DNA from: Bombyx mori
Lineage: Eukaryota; Arthropoda; Insecta; Lepidoptera; Bombycidae
DNA length: 64,000 nt
Assembly (NCBI RefSeq): GCF_030269925.1
Contig: NC_085121.1
Location: 16,013,501-16,077,500 of the forward strand
Direction: 5' to 3'
Shown: piece after piece, positions 25,107-36,957 of the stretch
How positions within the stretch are numbered: the first letter of the stretch is position 1
Layout of the letters: each line of letters begins with the position of its first letter
Notes under the pieces: model-generated
Told to the model about the DNA's origin: nothing
Databases searched by the model: none
Seen by the model: the letters and a program-made list of their open reading frames with translations, nothing else
Made by a program: the position numbers and the translations under genes

Positions 25107-25337
25107 CGACGCTTGAAAGGCGAACGTGACTAAACAACAATGCGTGAACTTTACAGTAGACTAATTTAAAGTTGAAATTCCTGAAAAAATTTATATTTTA
25201 ACGAATCTAGCTGTAGGATTGAAATGATTTTAATAGACCTAGAAATATATTTTTTTGCGCATCGAATATGGTTATTGCCTATCATTTATGTATAAAGCAG
25301 TTATTGTCGCTTAGTCACGTTTGCCTTTCAAGCGTCG
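25107..25337. mobile_element. MITE with ~27-bp terminal inverted repeats
   Basis: 231 bp. The left end cgacgcttgaaaggcgaacg continues to gtgactaa; the right end is its inverse with one mismatch over 27 bases, and similarity continues weakly to about 35. AAAT lies directly outside both ends (25103-25106, 25338-25341). No coding capacity. Superfamily not assigned. Confidence 0.75.
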
Positions 25338-25489
25338 AAATGGTTAGAAATAGCTAGTTGGCTCTTTCAGAGAAGTCCGCTGATATCTCAGTATTTTATT
25401 GGGAAATTATTTCGTTTCATCACACTTAAACTCGTTTCATTCAATTTTATTGCAATCATTACAGTTTCATCTAAATTAACTTCGTTTTA

Positions 25490-25732
25490 TTTCGCTCTTC
25501 TTCCAAGCCGGCTGGTCATCATGGTAGAGATTGACCACTACCCTCCAAAGAATCCGCACTAAGCGCTTCACTTTCTCCCTTTGCCTCTTCATGAGGTCTG
25601 TCTCATGCGAGGTTTGGACGTTGGTTATTGAGCGACAGGAGGTTTTAGTCAGTTGGACTCTGACATGCCCCACCCTCCATCCCCAGTGGAGGGCGGAAGT
25701 CAGGCGATTTCTTCCTGACTAAAAAAAAAACC
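25490..25732 (+). mobile_element. LINE-like 3' end with poly(A)
   Basis: GC-richer block ending caccctccatccccagtgga, then cttcctgactaaaaaaaaaa. Structure fits a 5'-truncated retroposon; family not identified. Confidence 0.45.
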
Positions 25733-26356
25733 CTCCAAAGAAACAACAAGAGATATTTGGACGAGGTCTTCACCTGAGAAGGGCCCATACATAAAACAAC
25801 TAAAATAATAACCTTGTAATTGCATGGAATAAAGGGCTTTTTTATTATTATATTTATTATTTGTGTGTGTGTTTTTTTATCATTTCGCTCCATCTCTTTT
25901 ATTATTATTTTAGTGTATATGAATTTGACAGCACGTTCAATTAGTGAAAGTAAACAACAGTGACAGAGGGATTCTGTCATTGCCATTAGGCTCCGACGCA
26001 ACACCGGACGGACAGCAGCGAACGAAAACGACGCGACGGGCATTATTACGCGGATTTACGCGGGAAAATGGTTATAAGTTGGCATCACAACCTTATACTG
26101 CATGTTTGGTGGAGTAACAATAATTGACACAAAATAAGTTCTGGATAATAGTCAATATTCTCCAGGACTTTTGTGTGAGAATATCGTTATTAACTTGATA
26201 TTATAACGCAAAACCTAAAGTTATGTTTTCATGTTTTCTTCGCCCGATTGTCGCTTCGCCTGTCTGCGGTCAAACACGCAAATCGATAATAAATCGTCTT
26301 CTTTACTTTGATATTTAATAATAATTGAAAAATAAATAAATACAACGCTGGTAGTT

Positions 26357-26473
26357 ATGGCAACGATTGCAAATACTGAAGAAAAACAATCGAAGAATGC
26401 GGTGGCGATGATACCGTCTCTAATAACCGTCTCGATCGTTCTGGGAGCTTTCGTATGCTCCTCACTAGATGGC
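26357..26473 (+). CDS. Candidate first coding exon, unknown membrane protein
   Basis: The ATG at 26357 opens 39 codons ending at a strong GTAAGT donor (phase 0). The peptide starts MATIANTEEKQSKNAVAM, then has a hydrophobic run (IPSLITVSIVLGAFVC) like a signal anchor, then SSLDG. The region 25970-26060 upstream is CpG-rich, as near a promoter. The segment is not part of any repeat recognised elsewhere in the window. It lies inside the kinase intron on the opposite strand. I found no convincing next exon, and I do not recognise the protein. It may be a nested gene, or a chance ORF beside a GT. Confidence 0.4.
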
Positions 26474-26744
26474 GTAAGTTGTTATTGTTTCGTCTGTTCC
26501 CATTAGTCGTTAGTATCGATACTGGTCAAGAGGTGGCTCTCGCGGTAATTCGCCTACAACAATTTTAACTAAAGATAGTGCTAAAACACTCTTATAATAT
26601 TAATTAAAAACAATTTTACCCTGAAGAGCACGCCCAATGAAAGAATCTGTAACAAAACTGTTTATTTACAAAGATCACAAATTCCATTTAAAATTTAATT
26701 TAAACTTAAATACAACAAAAGTGGTCTAGTGGTCGCCCGGTAGT

Positions 26745-27150
26745 CGAAATTCGACTATAATTAATTGAAATTATAAGTTTGTACACTATTATGATTCTAT
26801 TTTCAAAGACTATTATACTTCTATAATCACAGATTTCGCCAAGACTACACTATAGAAAAATATTAATAAAGACAAACAATATTTAATCTATTCTCAATTT
26901 GACAACAGACGTCAAGAACAAAAGTTTGTCAATAAATAAATAGTATGAATGCGTGTGTGCGTCAAATACATTATAGTGTGTGTAATGTTTTCTTTATTGA
27001 TTTAATGTATTATTAATGCATAATTAAAAAAAAAATATTAGCATTGTGCACTTCTTCTCTATATTCTCTATAAGTGTGGAAAATTTCATAATCCTCCGTC
27101 CGCGCAATTTTCGTAAAAAGGGATACAAAGTTTTTGCTTCACGTATTAAT
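26745..27150 (-). repeat. Dispersed repeat R, copy 2
   Basis: Inverted copy with gtcgaaattcgactataatt at one end and cacgtattaatatatagatg at the other. Confidence 0.65.
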
Positions 27151-27600
27151 ATATAGATGATTCTAAATAAATGGCGATTTACGTTTTGCGATTACCACCA
27201 TTTTTCAAAAGAGCCACGATAATATTTTAGCGAAAACAAGTTAGCAGCGTGTTCGCAGTGCGTAACACTAAGTGTGTTCCAACTCTAATGGATGTCAAGT
27301 GATCCGAGAACGCCATTACTCTTGGACCTACTATAACAAAGCCAATTCTTCATATAAGAGAATCCGCACTCAATTATGCTTTGCTTTTAATTGTATTTGC
27401 CACGAATCAGAATCACATGAGGATTAATGAGATTTTTTGAGCGAGTCTTACACTGAAAATAATCTGTTACGATACGCATCAGGAGCTAATCATAATTAGT
27501 TATTTAGAGCCGTGAGTTTATGTATGACGACCATGTACGATGGCTGTCAACAAGAGAATAGAATGACCGTAAATATTAAATATTAATAATAAATCTATAG

Positions 27601-27810
27601 TCTAATATATAAATCTACAGTGGTTTTTACGGATGTTCCGTTATAACTACTGAACCATGCATCCAGTTGACTTGAAACATGGTATCCATCTAGAAAATAC
27701 GTGTACTTAATGGATAGGTTAATATTTATATGAGTGTTGGACTCCCTAATAATGACAATAAATAATAATGTTAATTTTAAATGCGCAGCGAAGCGGGCGA
27801 GTACGGCTAG
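27601..27810 (+). mobile_element. Helitron-like element, third family
   Basis: Starts tctaatatataaatctacag, ends gtacggctag before T. The sister copy on the minus strand is at 40858-41107. Confidence 0.6.
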
Positions 27811-28093
27811 TTAAATATAAAATCTTAAATAGTGTTTCATTTAAGAGAATGACTTTGACAACCATGATAGCCATGACAAGCGCAACTCTATTCGGTGTTA
27901 CCCGCTCTTAATTAAAATTACCATTTATTCGATTGCAAGGCGATTATCGAAATCACAGAATAATCTACCAACGATTATAAAAATAGCAAAATAAATTGTA
28001 AAATGGCACGCATCTTCATATGCAATAAAAAAAACAGTATATACAGTAAAAGTAGTTTTTAGTATGTCTGCGACTCTCGAAAATCGAAGGAGG

Positions 28094-28530
28094 TAGTCGT
28101 GACCTAAAGGATAAGACGTCCAGTGCATTCGTATCTAGCGATGCAACGGTGGTCGAATGCCGCTGGCAAGTACCAATTTTTCTAATGAAATACGTACTTA
28201 ACAAATGTTCACGATTGATTTCCACGGTGAAGGAATAACATCGTGTAATAAAAATGAAACCCGCAAAATTATAATTTGCGTAATTACTGGTGGTAGGACC
28301 TCTTGTGAGTCCGCATGGGTAGGTATATCCCCCTGCCTCTTTCTGCCGTGAAGCAGTAATGCGTTTCGGTTTGAAGGGTGGGGCAGCCGTTGTAACTATA
28401 CTGAGACCTTAGAACTTATATCTCAAGGTAGGTTGCGGCATTTACCTTGTAGATGTCTATGGGCTCCAGTAGCCACTTAACACCAGGTGGACCATGAGCT
28501 CGTCCAGCCACATAAGCAATAAAAAACAAA
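28094..28530 (+). mobile_element. Bm1-type SINE, full length
   Basis: Plus-strand copy. The head (cgtgacctaaaggataagac) is more diverged, and the B box reads GTGGTCGAATGCCGC. Confidence 0.82.
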
Positions 28531-28799
28531 TAATAATACAGTAGTGGTGGAGATTTCACACAACGAAGCGGATTTATCCCTAAAATTATATAATAATATA
28601 TTAGATAATAGTTGGAGCCGTTGCTTCCTCGACGCTATCATATATCCTACAGAGAGCTAGACTTGAAATGCGTTCATAAGTTTAATCACGCGCTTGAGTG
28701 TACCTTGCCATTGCCAATATCTATGAGGAACGGTGGCTGGATATGATCGAGATTTAGCGAACTGTACGCTCATATAGCTTCGAAAGTAAGAAAAAAAAA

Positions 28800-29312
28800 T
28801 TAGCTTAAAAAACTTAAAAAAATATTTATGCTTTTATAGAAAATCCCACTAAAAAATATAAAATAAATTTTAATAAATTTGAATTAAAAATAGTGTAAGA
28901 AAAAAGGATTTAATTGTAAAAAAAAGCGTGGGGTGCATGCTATCAGTAGTTATAAATATTTTATGGACAGTCATACACATATGAGTAGAAGGGTTATTTT
29001 GATAATATCCTGAAAAGCACCTCACGCTTTTTTACAATACAATCATTTTTTCTTACACTATTTTTAATTCAAATTTATTAAAATTAACTTTCAATTTTTT
29101 AGTTGGATTTTCTATAAAAGAGTATTTTGTTTTCAATTTTTTAGGTGAATTTCAATATTTTTAAATGTTTTTTTAAATATTGAATTATCCTCGGTCCTTA
29201 ATTAGTATGCCAAATTTCGAGTTAATCCGACGTTTTGAAGGGGGTCGAAATCATGTTCAAAGATTCCGTTACATACTAACATATAAAAGCGTATTAAAAA
29301 ACGCAACATGAT
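28800..29312. repeat. Fold-back repeat, copy 3 (both arms)
   Basis: Arms of about 140 bases (28800-28940 and 29005-29150) are inverted copies around a 65-base centre. The right side continues through the cggtccttaattagtatgcc and taatccgacgttttgaaggg parts to gcgtattaaaaaacgc. Confidence 0.7.
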
Positions 29313-29626
29313 ACTTTAGAAGATCAGTAAATATCTTATTAAAGAAAATCGAGGTGAAATAAAAGAATCAGAACGACCCACTTCCACAGTTTAGTTTTCG
29401 GCGTAAAACATTAAAATTAACCATCGCCGTATACACTTAATCAATTAATGTCACAGCGACCACGTTACTGGCGCGTCGCCAACAATATAGTACTCGGATG
29501 ATAGAAGACTTCGCGTTATGTGTAGCTTCTGTAAGGTCGTTGATCTTTGTAATTTCAATTCGTACGTAAATATTTTGAGAGTCAAAACGAAGTTTCATCG
29601 CGAGAGGTTGACTACTCGATGCTATG

Positions 29627-30060
29627 TTTTTATTTATTTATTGCTTAGATGGGTGGACGAGCTCACAGCCCACCTAGTGGTTACTGGAGCCCATAGACAT
29701 CTACAACGTAAATGCGCCACCTACCTTGCGATATAAGTTCTAAGGTCTCAGTATAGTTACAACGGCTGCCCCACCCTTCAAACCGAAACGCATGACTGCT
29801 TCACGGCAGAAATAGGCAGGGTGGTGGTACCTATCCGCGCGGACTCACAAGAGGTCCTACCACCAGTAATTACGGAAATTATAATTTTGCGGGTTTGATT
29901 TTTATTACACGATGTTATTCCTTCACCGTGGAAGTCAATCGTGAACATTTATCAAGTACGTATTCCATTAGAAAAATTGGTACCCGCCTGAGATTCGAAC
30001 ACCGGTGCATCGCTACATACGAATGAACCGGACGTCTTATCCTTTAGGCCACGACGACTT
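29627..30060 (-). mobile_element. Bm1-type SINE, full length
   Basis: Head and body complete apart from small deletions. Ends at the head ...ccacgacgactt (30060). Confidence 0.83.
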
Positions 30061-30434
30061 AAGACGACGTCTAATAGAAAGAAATAAAAAAAATACGTAA
30101 ATTTTTTTTTATAAGTGGATGACGCATGAAGGCTATTTAGCTACGGGTGTCCTGCACACTCTACAGCTAAGCTCTCATCTCCACGGCTCACAGTCGATAG
30201 TTGGCTCTAAGACTTGACCTTTTAAAGTTTCGCAGCTAAAGGCATTGACTCAACAAGGACAAAGCTTGCAAAGGTCTGAATCGACCTCAATGCGCTAATA
30301 ACAATACTTCAGTCGCAGGCCAAGGACCTTGGATCTAGCTGGCGGCTAATGTAAACGTTTGGAGATTCAATTGTTAATTATAAGTTAAATTTTCTATTCA
30401 AAACATTGAAAACTTTCTTTAGACCGATGTAGTA

Positions 30435-30773
30435 TCTATACATATAAATAAAATTGGAGTGTCTGTTTGTAATATTGAAATAACCCATTTTTACTACATG
30501 CATATGAATATATATACGGCACATACACCAAAATAAATGTTTTTACTATTTTTGTCTGTCTGTCTGTTTGTTCTGGCTAATCTCTGGAACGGCTGAACCG
30601 ATTTTCACGAGACTTTCACTAATAGGTAGCTGATGATATAAGGAGTAACTTAGGCTACTTTTTTAGACTAGCTTCGCCCCGCGGCGTCGCCCGCCGTAGG
30701 AAAATAACCGCGGGACTCAGCTATCAAAAATAAAATTTAATGTTTCCAAAGCGAAGCGAGGGCGGGTCGCTAG
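30435..30773 (+). mobile_element. Helitron-like element, fourth family
   Basis: Starts tctatacatataaataaaat after A, ends gggcgggtcgctag before T. Contains ctggaacggctgaaccgatt and a GC-rich 3' stretch (gcttcgccccgcggcgtcgc). Related sequence is inverted at 390-625. Confidence 0.6.
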
Positions 30774-30884
30774 TTTGGAATATATTTAAATTTAATTTCA
30801 ACAGTGTACAAGTATTTTATACACACTTTTATTAGCTTGATACATATGAACTTATCTATATGTGATCATAGACACATTCTATTG

Positions 30885-31048
30885 AGTTTCTCGCCGAATC
30901 TTCTCAGTGAGTCACGATTCCGATCCGGCGGTAGATTCTGCGAAACACTGCTCTCGCTAGGGCTGGTGTTAGTAAATTCTCTCAGTTCGAGTCCGTGAGC
31001 TCATCTACCCGTCCTGGCGTAGCTGAAATAGTTCTTTAGGCTCCTATT
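30885..31048 (+). repeat. Retroposon family B, partial
   Basis: ttgagtttctcgccgaatct to cctggcgtagctgaaatag. Confidence 0.6.
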
Positions 31049-31051
31049 TTT

Positions 31052-31165
31052 TTTCCCTTGTAGGCAGACGAGCATACGGCCCGCCTGATGGTGAGTGGTT
31101 ACCGTCGCCCATGGACTTCAGCAATACCAGGGGCAGAGCCAAGCCCGCTGCCTACCGCTAGCGAG
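31052..31165 (-). mobile_element. LINE 3' end fragment
   Basis: cccttgtaggcagacgagca to gccgctgcctaccgct-like end. Confidence 0.75.
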
Positions 31166-31345
31166 CAGGTAGGGGAAAAAATGATGTAACGGAATCTTTG
31201 ACCGTCATTTTCACAGACTTAAAAACGTCCAATTAACTTAAAAATTGCACACGCATCAAAGGCTATTGAGAATAAGACAACCTTATAACTTCACTCTAAC
31301 ATCCTGACCAGTACTAACAGGAGAAAAAAGGAGGAAATTACATTT

Positions 31346-31482
31346 TTTTTTTTATTGCTTAGATGGGTGGACGAGCTCACAGCCCACCTGGTGTTAAGTG
31401 GTTACTGGAGCCCATAGACATCCACAACGTAAATGCGCCACCCACCTTGAGATACAAGTTCTAAGGTCTCAAGTATAGTTAC
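31346..31482 (-). mobile_element. Bm1-type SINE, 3' end, then a pentanucleotide run
   Basis: Stops at agtatagttac and passes into repeated agtat units (31475-31500). Confidence 0.75.
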
Positions 31483-31789
31483 AGTATAGTATAGTATAGT
31501 ACTAGTATCAAAAGGACAAAAAAAGCACGAAATTAATTATTAATTCGGTTTGCTGCAATTGGAAAACGAGTTAGCGACTCATAAGTGGTGGCATGAAGAT
31601 ACACAGTTGTCAATTGACAGTGGTAAAATGATTTGTTTGTTTTTTTGCGCACTGATTGTATTGCAAATTGATAGACCGCTTACCACGGCACCCCGCTGAC
31701 TTCGGCTGCAGTTACGGGTCCGGTTCAAAAAATAATAGCCGCATTGTCACTGCTTTTGAAACTGTATGCCTTAAAATAGGTAGATATAT

Positions 31790-31985
31790 CTAGGCTCCAC
31801 CGGGCAAGATGGAAGAAAAGAGATCCCGCCGCCGATCGCCTAGCCGCTCGTGTGACCAAAACAACCACCCTAACTGGGCTGTCAGTCGCAACCGCCCTGC
31901 GAGAAGTTGAGGACCGGACGAGGTGGAAATAGCTCACGAGACACGCCACGGTCAAGTTTTAAGGACACGACCTTCAGTGATGAAG
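31790..31985 (+). mobile_element. LINE C-terminal fragment, decayed
   Basis: ATALREVEDRTRWK followed by a stop and LTRHATV, then GAT/GAA-rich codons. Resembles LINE C-termini; no intact frame. Confidence 0.45.
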
Positions 31986-32881
31986 AAAGCGACGAAGAAG
32001 AAGAATATAGGCTCCGATAGACTATTGACTATAGTGTGATCTATTTACGCCAACAAAGTAGTAAACACTACGTATTCTAAATATAAAACACAAAAATCAG
32101 CAAAACAAAAAAAAAAACACGCCAAGTTTCAAAACTCCTTCGAGTTGGATAATTGCACAACACCAACCCTACGCTTGATTGATGTTGATTGATCGCGTCT
32201 TTGTAGCGATACCCTGAAATATTACATTTATACGAGCCGTACCAATTTCATTTTTATTTCGTGACGCATAAAATTGATTATCGTTTGTGTATTTTGTAAA
32301 TTAAATATTAACTGATTGATGTGTGTTGTTTAGGCATCTTCCACATGGGCGATTAAAGTTACGCGCATTTTGTATAGAAAACTGTCGCTTATTAAGTGAA
32401 AAGATTCGATAAAAGTGTGCTTAAAGTTTATGTTGGAGACAAATAGCCTTTTTGACACGGGGGTGATCTCATATGTGTCTGGTGCTTATATTCTTTCTTC
32501 ACCTTTTCTTTCCCAAATTTTCCCCGTCCCGCTAATAAAACTAGAGGTAGGGATATACGCCCGGATAGAATTATTAATTCCTTATATAATTTAGCACTAA
32601 AATTTCGCAGTAGTCAAAGTTCAGGGGATAACATGCCCGATACACTCCCATCGATGCGACTGCGGCAGTGTTGTAGTCTCAAAAACATGCACCCATTTTA
32701 CTAACAGAAAACGGTCTTAACATATTATGTTCACGAATAATAACAAGTTTGGGTAATTATAATTACTGATGTTTGTCGTGTCTGAATATTTTCCGCAAAA
32801 CTTTCGTGATTTCTGGTCTGAAGGTTTAAATGCAATACTAATGACACTTTTACGTTTAGTGTGAGCGGCAGTATTGCCATT

Positions 32882-32972
32882 GTGTGGTCTATGGACGTCT
32901 GTAACCACTCAACACCAGGGAGGGAATAGGTTCGTCTATACCTATGTAATCCAATAAAAATAAAAATAAAAA
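32882..32972 (+). mobile_element. Bm1-type SINE, degraded 3' end
   Basis: gtctatggacgtctgtaacc then caccaggg and an A-rich tail. Confidence 0.5.
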
Positions 32973-33102
32973 CAGAATGTCAGCGGAGAGCTGACGGCGC
33001 TTTTCCCCCCCACCTATTCGCTAGCCTATGAGGCTATTCCAGCTACACCCTGACGGGTAGGTGAGCCTGACGGGCTCAGCCTGCGAGAATTTGCTTTTTT
33101 TG

Positions 33103-33345
33103 ACTGGTGGTAGGACCTCTTGTGAGTCCGAACGGGTAGGTACCACCACCCTGCCTATTTCAGCCGTGAAGTAGTAGTACGTTTCGGTTTGAAGGGTGGG
33201 GCAGCCGTTGTAATTATACTGAGACATTAGAACTTATATCTCAAGGTGGGTGGCGCATTTACGTGTAGATGTCTATGGGCTCCAGTAACCACTTAACACC
33301 AGGTGGTCTGTGAGCTCGTCCACCCATCTAAGCAATAAATAAATA
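33103..33345 (+). mobile_element. Bm1-type SINE, 5'-truncated
   Basis: gactggtggtaggacctctt to atctaagcaataaataaa. Confidence 0.8.
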
Positions 33346-33355
33346 AAAAACACTA

Positions 33356-33425
33356 GCCTTAGCAAGAGCAGTGCGAATCTACCACCTGCTCGGAATCTCA
33401 ACCCACTGAGAAGATCCGGCTGTGA
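33356..33425 (-). repeat. Retroposon family B, short fragment
   Basis: cttagcaagagcagtgcgaa to cactgagaagatccggct. Confidence 0.5.
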
Positions 33426-34047
33426 TCATCAATCAATGGACTGTGTCTATGGGTTAGTTCGCACGAGGACGGCGACCGGTGCTTGGGGGTCCTAAAAGCA
33501 TCGAAAGTGAATCCGGGGGATCTGACAAGACATGTCCCGGGGACGCGGACGGTGGCATTGCACGATCGCGGGGGTATAGCTGACGGAGCCCAGTAGTTAC
33601 TTACTTAAAGGTCAAGTTATACGTACAACCTGCGTCGGAGGTCAGGATAAACGTCCACTTGGTCGTATTGTGTCGAACACAATGTATCACACGTTTGGAT
33701 TGTAGTTATGACAACGACTTTTCAAAGCAATAGTATTTGGTCTATTGGTAGCGAAGAAATCACTGTATACCGAAGTGGTCGGTGTCGCATATCTGTCAGT
33801 GGAAGACTATCTCATTCGACTGTGAAACAAGAACAGGAATATTCCCGACAAACCGGTGTCTTGTGACGAACGTACTACACTAACGGCGTGTTACCAACAT
33901 CTGCCTGACTCTACACAAGTCAACTGAAATTTTTATGCAGTTAGAAAAGCGCCTCTTGAGGAAAACATAGTTCCAACGTTCCAACGTTCCAACTCCAAAC
34001 AAATTTGAGTAACTTTTACGGTATCGAGAACCGCCCAAAACATGTCA

Positions 34048-34345
34048 TTACGGATCCTCCCGATCCATTAACGGTGCTTTTAGGTACCACCAGCACCGGT
34101 CAACGTCCTCGTCGAACCCGTCGCTTGCGACGAAGGGCTCGACGTGCCAATTAACCCATAGACACAGCCCACTAAGTTTCTCGCCGGATCTCGGATCGGA
34201 CCCAATGGTAGATTCTGCGAAGCACTGCTCTTACTAGGACCAGTGTTAGCAACACTTCTGGTTTGAGCCCCGTGAGCTCACCTACATGTTAGGCTAAAGC
34301 TGAAATAGCCTCTCAAGGCTATCAGCATAGGTAGGAAAAAGCAGC
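34048..34345 (+). repeat. Retroposon family B, partial
   Basis: tacggatcctcccgatccat to ggctatcagcataggtagga, with A-rich end. Confidence 0.6.
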
Positions 34346-34952
34346 TAAGCACATGGCATCTAAATATAACTTGGTAATCCAGTCGAGTCACGGTACAAGG
34401 TTACTCATATCGTTACATAGTAAAAGCTAACACAAGCGCTCAATGGAAGTTGTTCCATTGGCATTAAAAAACAAAAACTTTCATGTACTCCGTACACACT
34501 ATTATATTAAACATGTATAAACAGAGGACAAAGTGTAAATACACAAAACATCAGTCGGAGCCGTCACAACTGTCACGAACCGGACATCCGAGTCCGCCTA
34601 CATACGACGCTGGGATGTTTACGTCGTCACGCCAATGTGGGACAGTCCTATAGGTGTCAAATGTGACAGGTTACAGAGTACGTTTTGACATGTCGTTCTA
34701 GTTCATTTATCTTTAAATTAATACGTGAAGCAAAAACTTTGTACCCCTTTTTACGAAAATTGCGCGGACGGAGGAGTATGAAATTTCTCACACTTATAGA
34801 GAATAGAGCGTAAAAAATCCATTAAACCCATAAAAAAAAACATAACACACACTACCATGTATTTGACACACAGACGCATGCATACTATTTGTTTATTGTC
34901 AAACTTATTTTATTGTAGAGTCTGTGGTCAAATTGAGAATAGAGTAATATTG

Positions 34953-35239
34953 TGTAAGACTCCACTTCCAACAGTCAGGAAATAATACACAGATTGCAGT
35001 AGTTTACTTAATTCTGTATTGCTTTATTTGAAACTCCACTTTTACAATCTTTAGACATCTGCTCACTACCGAATACACTGATTTCTCCTCTCGTTTCTCA
35101 GACTACCGCCTTTTTTATTATCTCACAACCCCACCACTGGCATTGCTACCACCAACAGTGTTGCTATTTGGCAATACAAAAATTGCCTTAACTTTAACAT
35201 GACCAATTTTATTTTAATTATTTTACAACAAACCTTACA
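34953..35239 (-). repeat. 3' LTR of the Gag-only element
   Basis: 287 bp, TG...CA, matching 38659-38945. Confidence 0.9.
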
Positions 35240-35439
35240 TTCGACCGTCCTGACACCATGTATGTCCCCATACATGACCCAGGTGGTAACCTTACATTAG
35301 GCCAATATTAGTCGTCAGCGTAACAGCGTTAACAGTAAATTACAAAAAAAAAGAGGCACTTAACATTTTTTCATTTAAGTGAAACAAAATACTCCTTAAA
35401 AGTTATACATATCAAAATTTCTTCGAAACAGACAGTAAA

Positions 35440-36190
35440 TTCTCAGTTGTAAACTGCCATAACAAGCCAATTTTTAGTTGTGTTACTGCCATGACAAGTC
35501 AATTCTCAATTATGAAACTGCCATGACAAGTCAATTCTCAATTATGAAACTGCCATGACAAGTCAATTCTCAGTTATGAAAATGCCATGACAAGTCAATT
35601 CTCAGTTATGAAAATGCCATGACAAGTCAATTCTCAATTATGAAACTGCCATGCCAAGTCAATTCTCAGTTATGAAACTGCCATGACAAGTCAATTCTCA
35701 GTTATGAAAATGCCATGACAAGTCAATTCTCAATTATGAAACTGCCATGCCAAGTCAATTCTCAGTTATGAAACTGCCATGACAAGTCAATTCTCAGTTA
35801 TGAAAATGCCATGACAAGTCAATTCTCAATTATGAAACTGCCATGCCAAGTCAATTCTCAGTTATGAAACTGCCATGACAAGTCAATTCTCAGTTATGAA
35901 AATGCCATGACAAGTCAATTCTCAATTATGAAACTGCCATGCCAAGTCAATTCTCAGTTATGAAACTGCCATGACAAGTCAATTCTCAGTTAATGTGTGC
36001 CTTGAACCAATCAATTCTCAAGGACTTTATGAAATACACAAGCTGAACCAATCAATTCTCAGCTGTAGTATTTCCTGTCTCGCCTTGAACCAATCAATTC
36101 TCAGCTATAGTATTTTCTGTCTTGCCTTGAACCAATCAATTCTCAAGGACTTTCTGGTCGAGGTGCGAACCGATCAATTCTCGCTCCTGA
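35440..36190. repeat. Minisatellite with 32-bp unit and 96-bp higher-order period
   Basis: About 17 copies of a 32-bp unit (atgaaactgccatgacaag then tcaattctcagtt) run to about 35995. From 35640 on, three variants alternate (gccaag / gacaag / aaaatgcc...caatt), giving a repeating block of 96 bp at about 35640, 35736, 35832 and 35928. From 36000 the unit changes to a longer one (ttgaaccaatcaattctca...) that shares only the core caattctca. The array lies inside the Gag-only retrotransposon, 3' of gag. Confidence 0.9.
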
Positions 36191-36199
36191 CCTGTAAAC

Positions 36200-36957
36200 A
36201 AAGAAAGAATAATTCGGTAGCGTAAGTGCTTCATCAATTCAGTTATATATGTGTATCATTTAATCATCCATTTATTGTTATTAAATTGACAAATTAATTG
36301 ACAATAATATTACATAATTGACATTAAATAATGTAATTGACAAAAATTATTAAACACTTAGAATTATTCACGGTCAGTAGTAAAGATTTACTTCCCACTG
36401 ATCCACCAAGTTTAAGTGACGCGACATGTATCCAGGGCTTTATTAAATCGAATATAGCATTTTATGCTTCATTCCCATTCCCTCAAACCCAGGGAGACGG
36501 ACTGACTGACTGAACGAACCTGATTTATAATTAGATAACTCAAAATATTCGTTAGATAATCTACTTAAGATCTTAACTATGTCAGCTGCTCAAGACTTGC
36601 TACATATTTTCTCTCAAGGGATTTATCATATTCCTTATATAAATCTGAGTGGGACAGTTCAGAATTCATGCTTAAAAACCGTTAAGTAGTTGAATTTTTC
36701 ATAATAATGATATGCGATTGTTCTGTAATGTTTGATTGATTAACGAAGAATTACATCAGATTGTCACCTAGCCTACAGAACACTAGCACGTACGTCATCA
36801 AATTTCGAGATGAAAAGGTATACTCTCCGAGGACTATATTAACTTATAACCAGAGCCTTTCATGGGGAATATTGTCTTGAATGTTCTCTATTTTATGTGT
36901 GATACGACTCGAAGAAAATGTCGTTAAGATAAGTTTTCGGTTAATTTTGCACTAGAG
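36200..36957. other. Non-coding tail of the Gag-only element
   Basis: AT-rich, no ORF of note, between the minisatellite and the gag stop codon. No pol remnants recognised. Confidence 0.5.

Noticed and set aside
25645..26043. 132-codon minus-strand frame
   Set aside because: It runs through a LINE-like 3' end and its poly(A) region, with low-complexity Ile/Lys content.
28094..28175. tRNA gene
   Set aside because: A- and B-box-like words belong to the head of a Bm1 SINE, which recurs in at least four other places. No cloverleaf with a proper acceptor stem.
35440..36190. CRISPR-like array
   Set aside because: The repeats are contiguous with no unique spacers, in a eukaryotic LTR retrotransposon: a minisatellite.
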